Positions 5,529-6,450 of a DNA stretch of 6,450 nucleotides are shown here, in pieces (position 1 is the stretch's first letter; the number at the start of each line of letters is the position of its first letter). The notes below the pieces were generated by a model. It was not told where the DNA came from. It was given only the letters and a program-made list of their open reading frames with translations, and ran no database searches. The translations under genes and the position numbers were made by a program. Origin of the DNA: Acidobacteriota bacterium (lineage in GTDB: Bacteria > Acidobacteriota > Blastocatellia > Pyrinomonadales > Pyrinomonadaceae); the NCBI GenBank assembly GCA_013696385.1, contig JACCYR010000237.1, forward strand, positions 1 to 6,450. Reading direction: 5' to 3'.

Positions 5529-5769
5529 GGTGTTTGGTTATTACCGGTTTGCTAAACTGTCGGTTGATGCGGCGTATATCTTTTAACTTAAAAGCAAAAC
5601 GGGGGAAATGTCTGGCTAAACACTGACAATTTTGTTTATGGAAATTTATCTTAAACGGAAAACACCGCATAACAAGGTAAAATCGAACAAATTACCTTAA
5701 AGAGTCGCTGACACGATTCGTTGGCGTATTTCCGAGGACTTTTAACAATTTGCATTTTATCCTCGTAAC

Positions 5770-5835
5770 GCCGAAACTTTAGCTGAAGAGGTTGCGTAAA
5801 ATTTTTGCACGCATTCATTCCGGCTAAGTTTCGGC
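5770..5835. repeat. Imperfect inverted repeat in the divergent spacer
   Basis: GCCGAAACTTTAGC (5770-5783) is complementary to GCTAAGTTTCGGC (5823-5835) with one unpaired base, around a loop of 39 bases. It sits just before AGGAG at 5851 and could be a transcript leader structure or a regulator-binding dyad. No promoter is evident. Confidence 0.35.
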
Positions 5836-5864
5836 TTGCTACTCTAATACAGGAGAAATTCAAA

Positions 5865-5957
5865 GTGTTTTCAAGCAGCGAAAGTTTGCAGCTTGCCGAC
5901 GATCCCGCCCAAATTTATTTTTCAGCAACCCGTTTGAAACAATCATTCTCAAACTAA
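5865..5957 (+). CDS. Candidate small ORF, 30 codons, with ribosome binding site
   Basis: AGGAG at 5851-5855 is followed after 9 bases by GTG at 5865, opening a 30-residue frame that begins (M)FSSSESLQLADDPAQIYF and ends with TAA at 5955-5957. The peptide has no signal sequence, membrane segment or motif that I recognise. It lies about 60 bases upstream of the peptidase gene on the same strand, so it could be a leader peptide or an unrelated small protein. Chance is a serious alternative for a frame this short. Confidence 0.2.
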   Translation: MFSSSESLQLADDPAQIYFSATRLKQSFSN

Positions 5958-6015
5958 CGTAGTAAAACCTGAAAAAAGCTCTGTCTGAGAAAATTAAAAT
6001 TTGATAAAAAAATTT

Positions 6016-6450
6016 ATGAATCCAAAATCATTTCGGCTGAAAGTTTCGGCTTTCTTTTTATTGTTTTTATTGACGTTTGCCCAAATTGCAAATGCCCGTC
6101 CGATGCAGCAATTTCCAAACCGGCAGGACGATGAAAAGGTTAAAAAACTTCCGCCCGCTAATTATGTTCGCAGCCGCGAGGTTGATATAAAAAATGTTTC
6201 GATTGATTTGCGTTTTGATTGGGACAAAGAGCAAGCCTACGGCTCGACGGTCGTAACGCTTGCGCCATTTAAGGATTTGCAGAAATTTAATCTGGACGCG
6301 GCGTCAATGATTATCAACTCCGTTACGCTGGCAAACGGAACGCCTTTGAAATTTAATTACGACGGAAAAAAAGAAAGCGATAATCTTGAAATTATGCTTG
6401 ACCGCCAATATAAACGCGGCGAAGACCTCGCCGTTAAAATTGATTATCGG
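6016..6450 (+). CDS. Exported M1-family metallopeptidase (aminopeptidase N-like), N-terminal 145 codons (partial)
   Basis: The first 145 residues are visible before the window ends. Residues 1-27 are a signal peptide with a hydrophobic core (SAFFLLFLLTFAQ) and likely cleavage after ANA. After a short linker, residues about 50-145 match the N-terminal beta-sandwich domain of M1 peptidases: SREVDIKNVSIDLRFDWDKE, then STVVTLAP, FNLDAASMIINSV and YKRGEDLAVKIDY. Family members are zinc aminopeptidases that trim N-terminal residues from peptides; the GxMEN and HExxH motifs would lie downstream and are not seen, so activity is unproven. ATG at 6016 has no Shine-Dalgarno sequence. An in-frame TTG at 6001, preceded by GAGAAA, would add five residues (MIKKF) and is a real alternative; the frame is closed by TAA at 5995-5997. 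The gene is transcribed away from the transglycosylase gene. Confidence 0.85.
   Translation, partial: MNPKSFRLKVSAFFLLFLLTFAQIANARPMQQFPNRQDDEKVKKLPPANYVRSREVDIKNVSIDLRFDWDKEQAYGSTVVTLAPFKDLQKFNLDAASMIINSVTLANGTPLKFNYDGKKESDNLEIMLDRQYKRGEDLAVKIDYR

Larger units (their letters stand above)
5248..6015. other. Divergent intergenic region, about 770 bp, no recognisable gene
   Basis: This spacer separates the leftward transglycosylase gene from the rightward peptidase gene, so it must hold the promoters of both, though I see no convincing pair of hexamers for either. It is AT-rich, with frequent stops in all frames. It contains a hairpin at 5321-5345, a 12-bp palindrome at 5484-5495, an imperfect inverted repeat 5770-5783/5823-5835 and two short ORFs described separately. 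No tRNA, rRNA or riboswitch that I know is visible. It could be decayed former coding sequence or hold an unannotated small RNA. Confidence 0.6.

Noticed and set aside
5674..5698. Hairpin AAGGTAA / TTACCTT in the spacer
   Set aside because: Only 7 mostly A-T pairs around an 11-base loop, with no adjoining motif. This is expected by chance in AT-rich sequence.
5651..5863. A 70-codon open frame on the minus strand in the divergent spacer
   Set aside because: It begins with TTG and has no Shine-Dalgarno sequence. The translation shows no domain or signal peptide, and it overlaps the inverted repeat at 5770-5835.

Overview
The window looks like a piece of an Acidobacteriota chromosome, most likely class Blastocatellia (for example Pyrinomonadaceae). 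This is inferred, not proven. It rests on a long Oar-like TonB-dependent outer-membrane protein with an N-terminal carboxypeptidase-regulatory domain, a TPR-bearing soluble lytic transglycosylase, an exported M1-type aminopeptidase, moderate GC content and AT-rich spacers. All three substantial genes encode envelope or exported proteins with signal peptides.

Layout. Positions 1-95 are the 5' end of an IS5-type insertion sequence on the minus strand: the first 16 codons of its transposase and its terminal inverted repeat. Two short non-coding inverted-repeat elements follow without a gap. Element A (99-377) is a chain of hairpins arranged as two mirrored arms. Element B (381-569) has 20-bp perfect terminal repeats and a 40-bp perfect palindrome. 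The IS and the two elements are separated and bounded by the same short sequence, TAA (in fact CTAAG), at 95-99, 377-381 and 569-573. The array ends a few bases beyond the stop codon of the TonB-dependent receptor gene.

Positions 577-3609 (minus) encode the 1010-residue receptor, with a good ribosome binding site and a plausible promoter. The spacer 3610-3855 carries that promoter and two adjacent related hairpins. Positions 3856-5247 (minus) encode a 463-residue periplasmic lytic transglycosylase. Positions 5248-6015 form a large spacer between divergent genes. It has no recognisable gene, only small candidate ORFs and weak inverted repeats. From 6016 (plus) an M1-family metallopeptidase gene begins and runs off the window after 145 codons.

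The receptor and the transglycosylase share a strand but are 246 bp apart with a promoter between them, so they are probably separate units. No metabolic pathway links the three genes beyond a shared envelope location. The most unusual part is 1-573: side-by-side insertions at one target motif, and a structured element whose two arms differ in sequence but keep base pairing in each hairpin.
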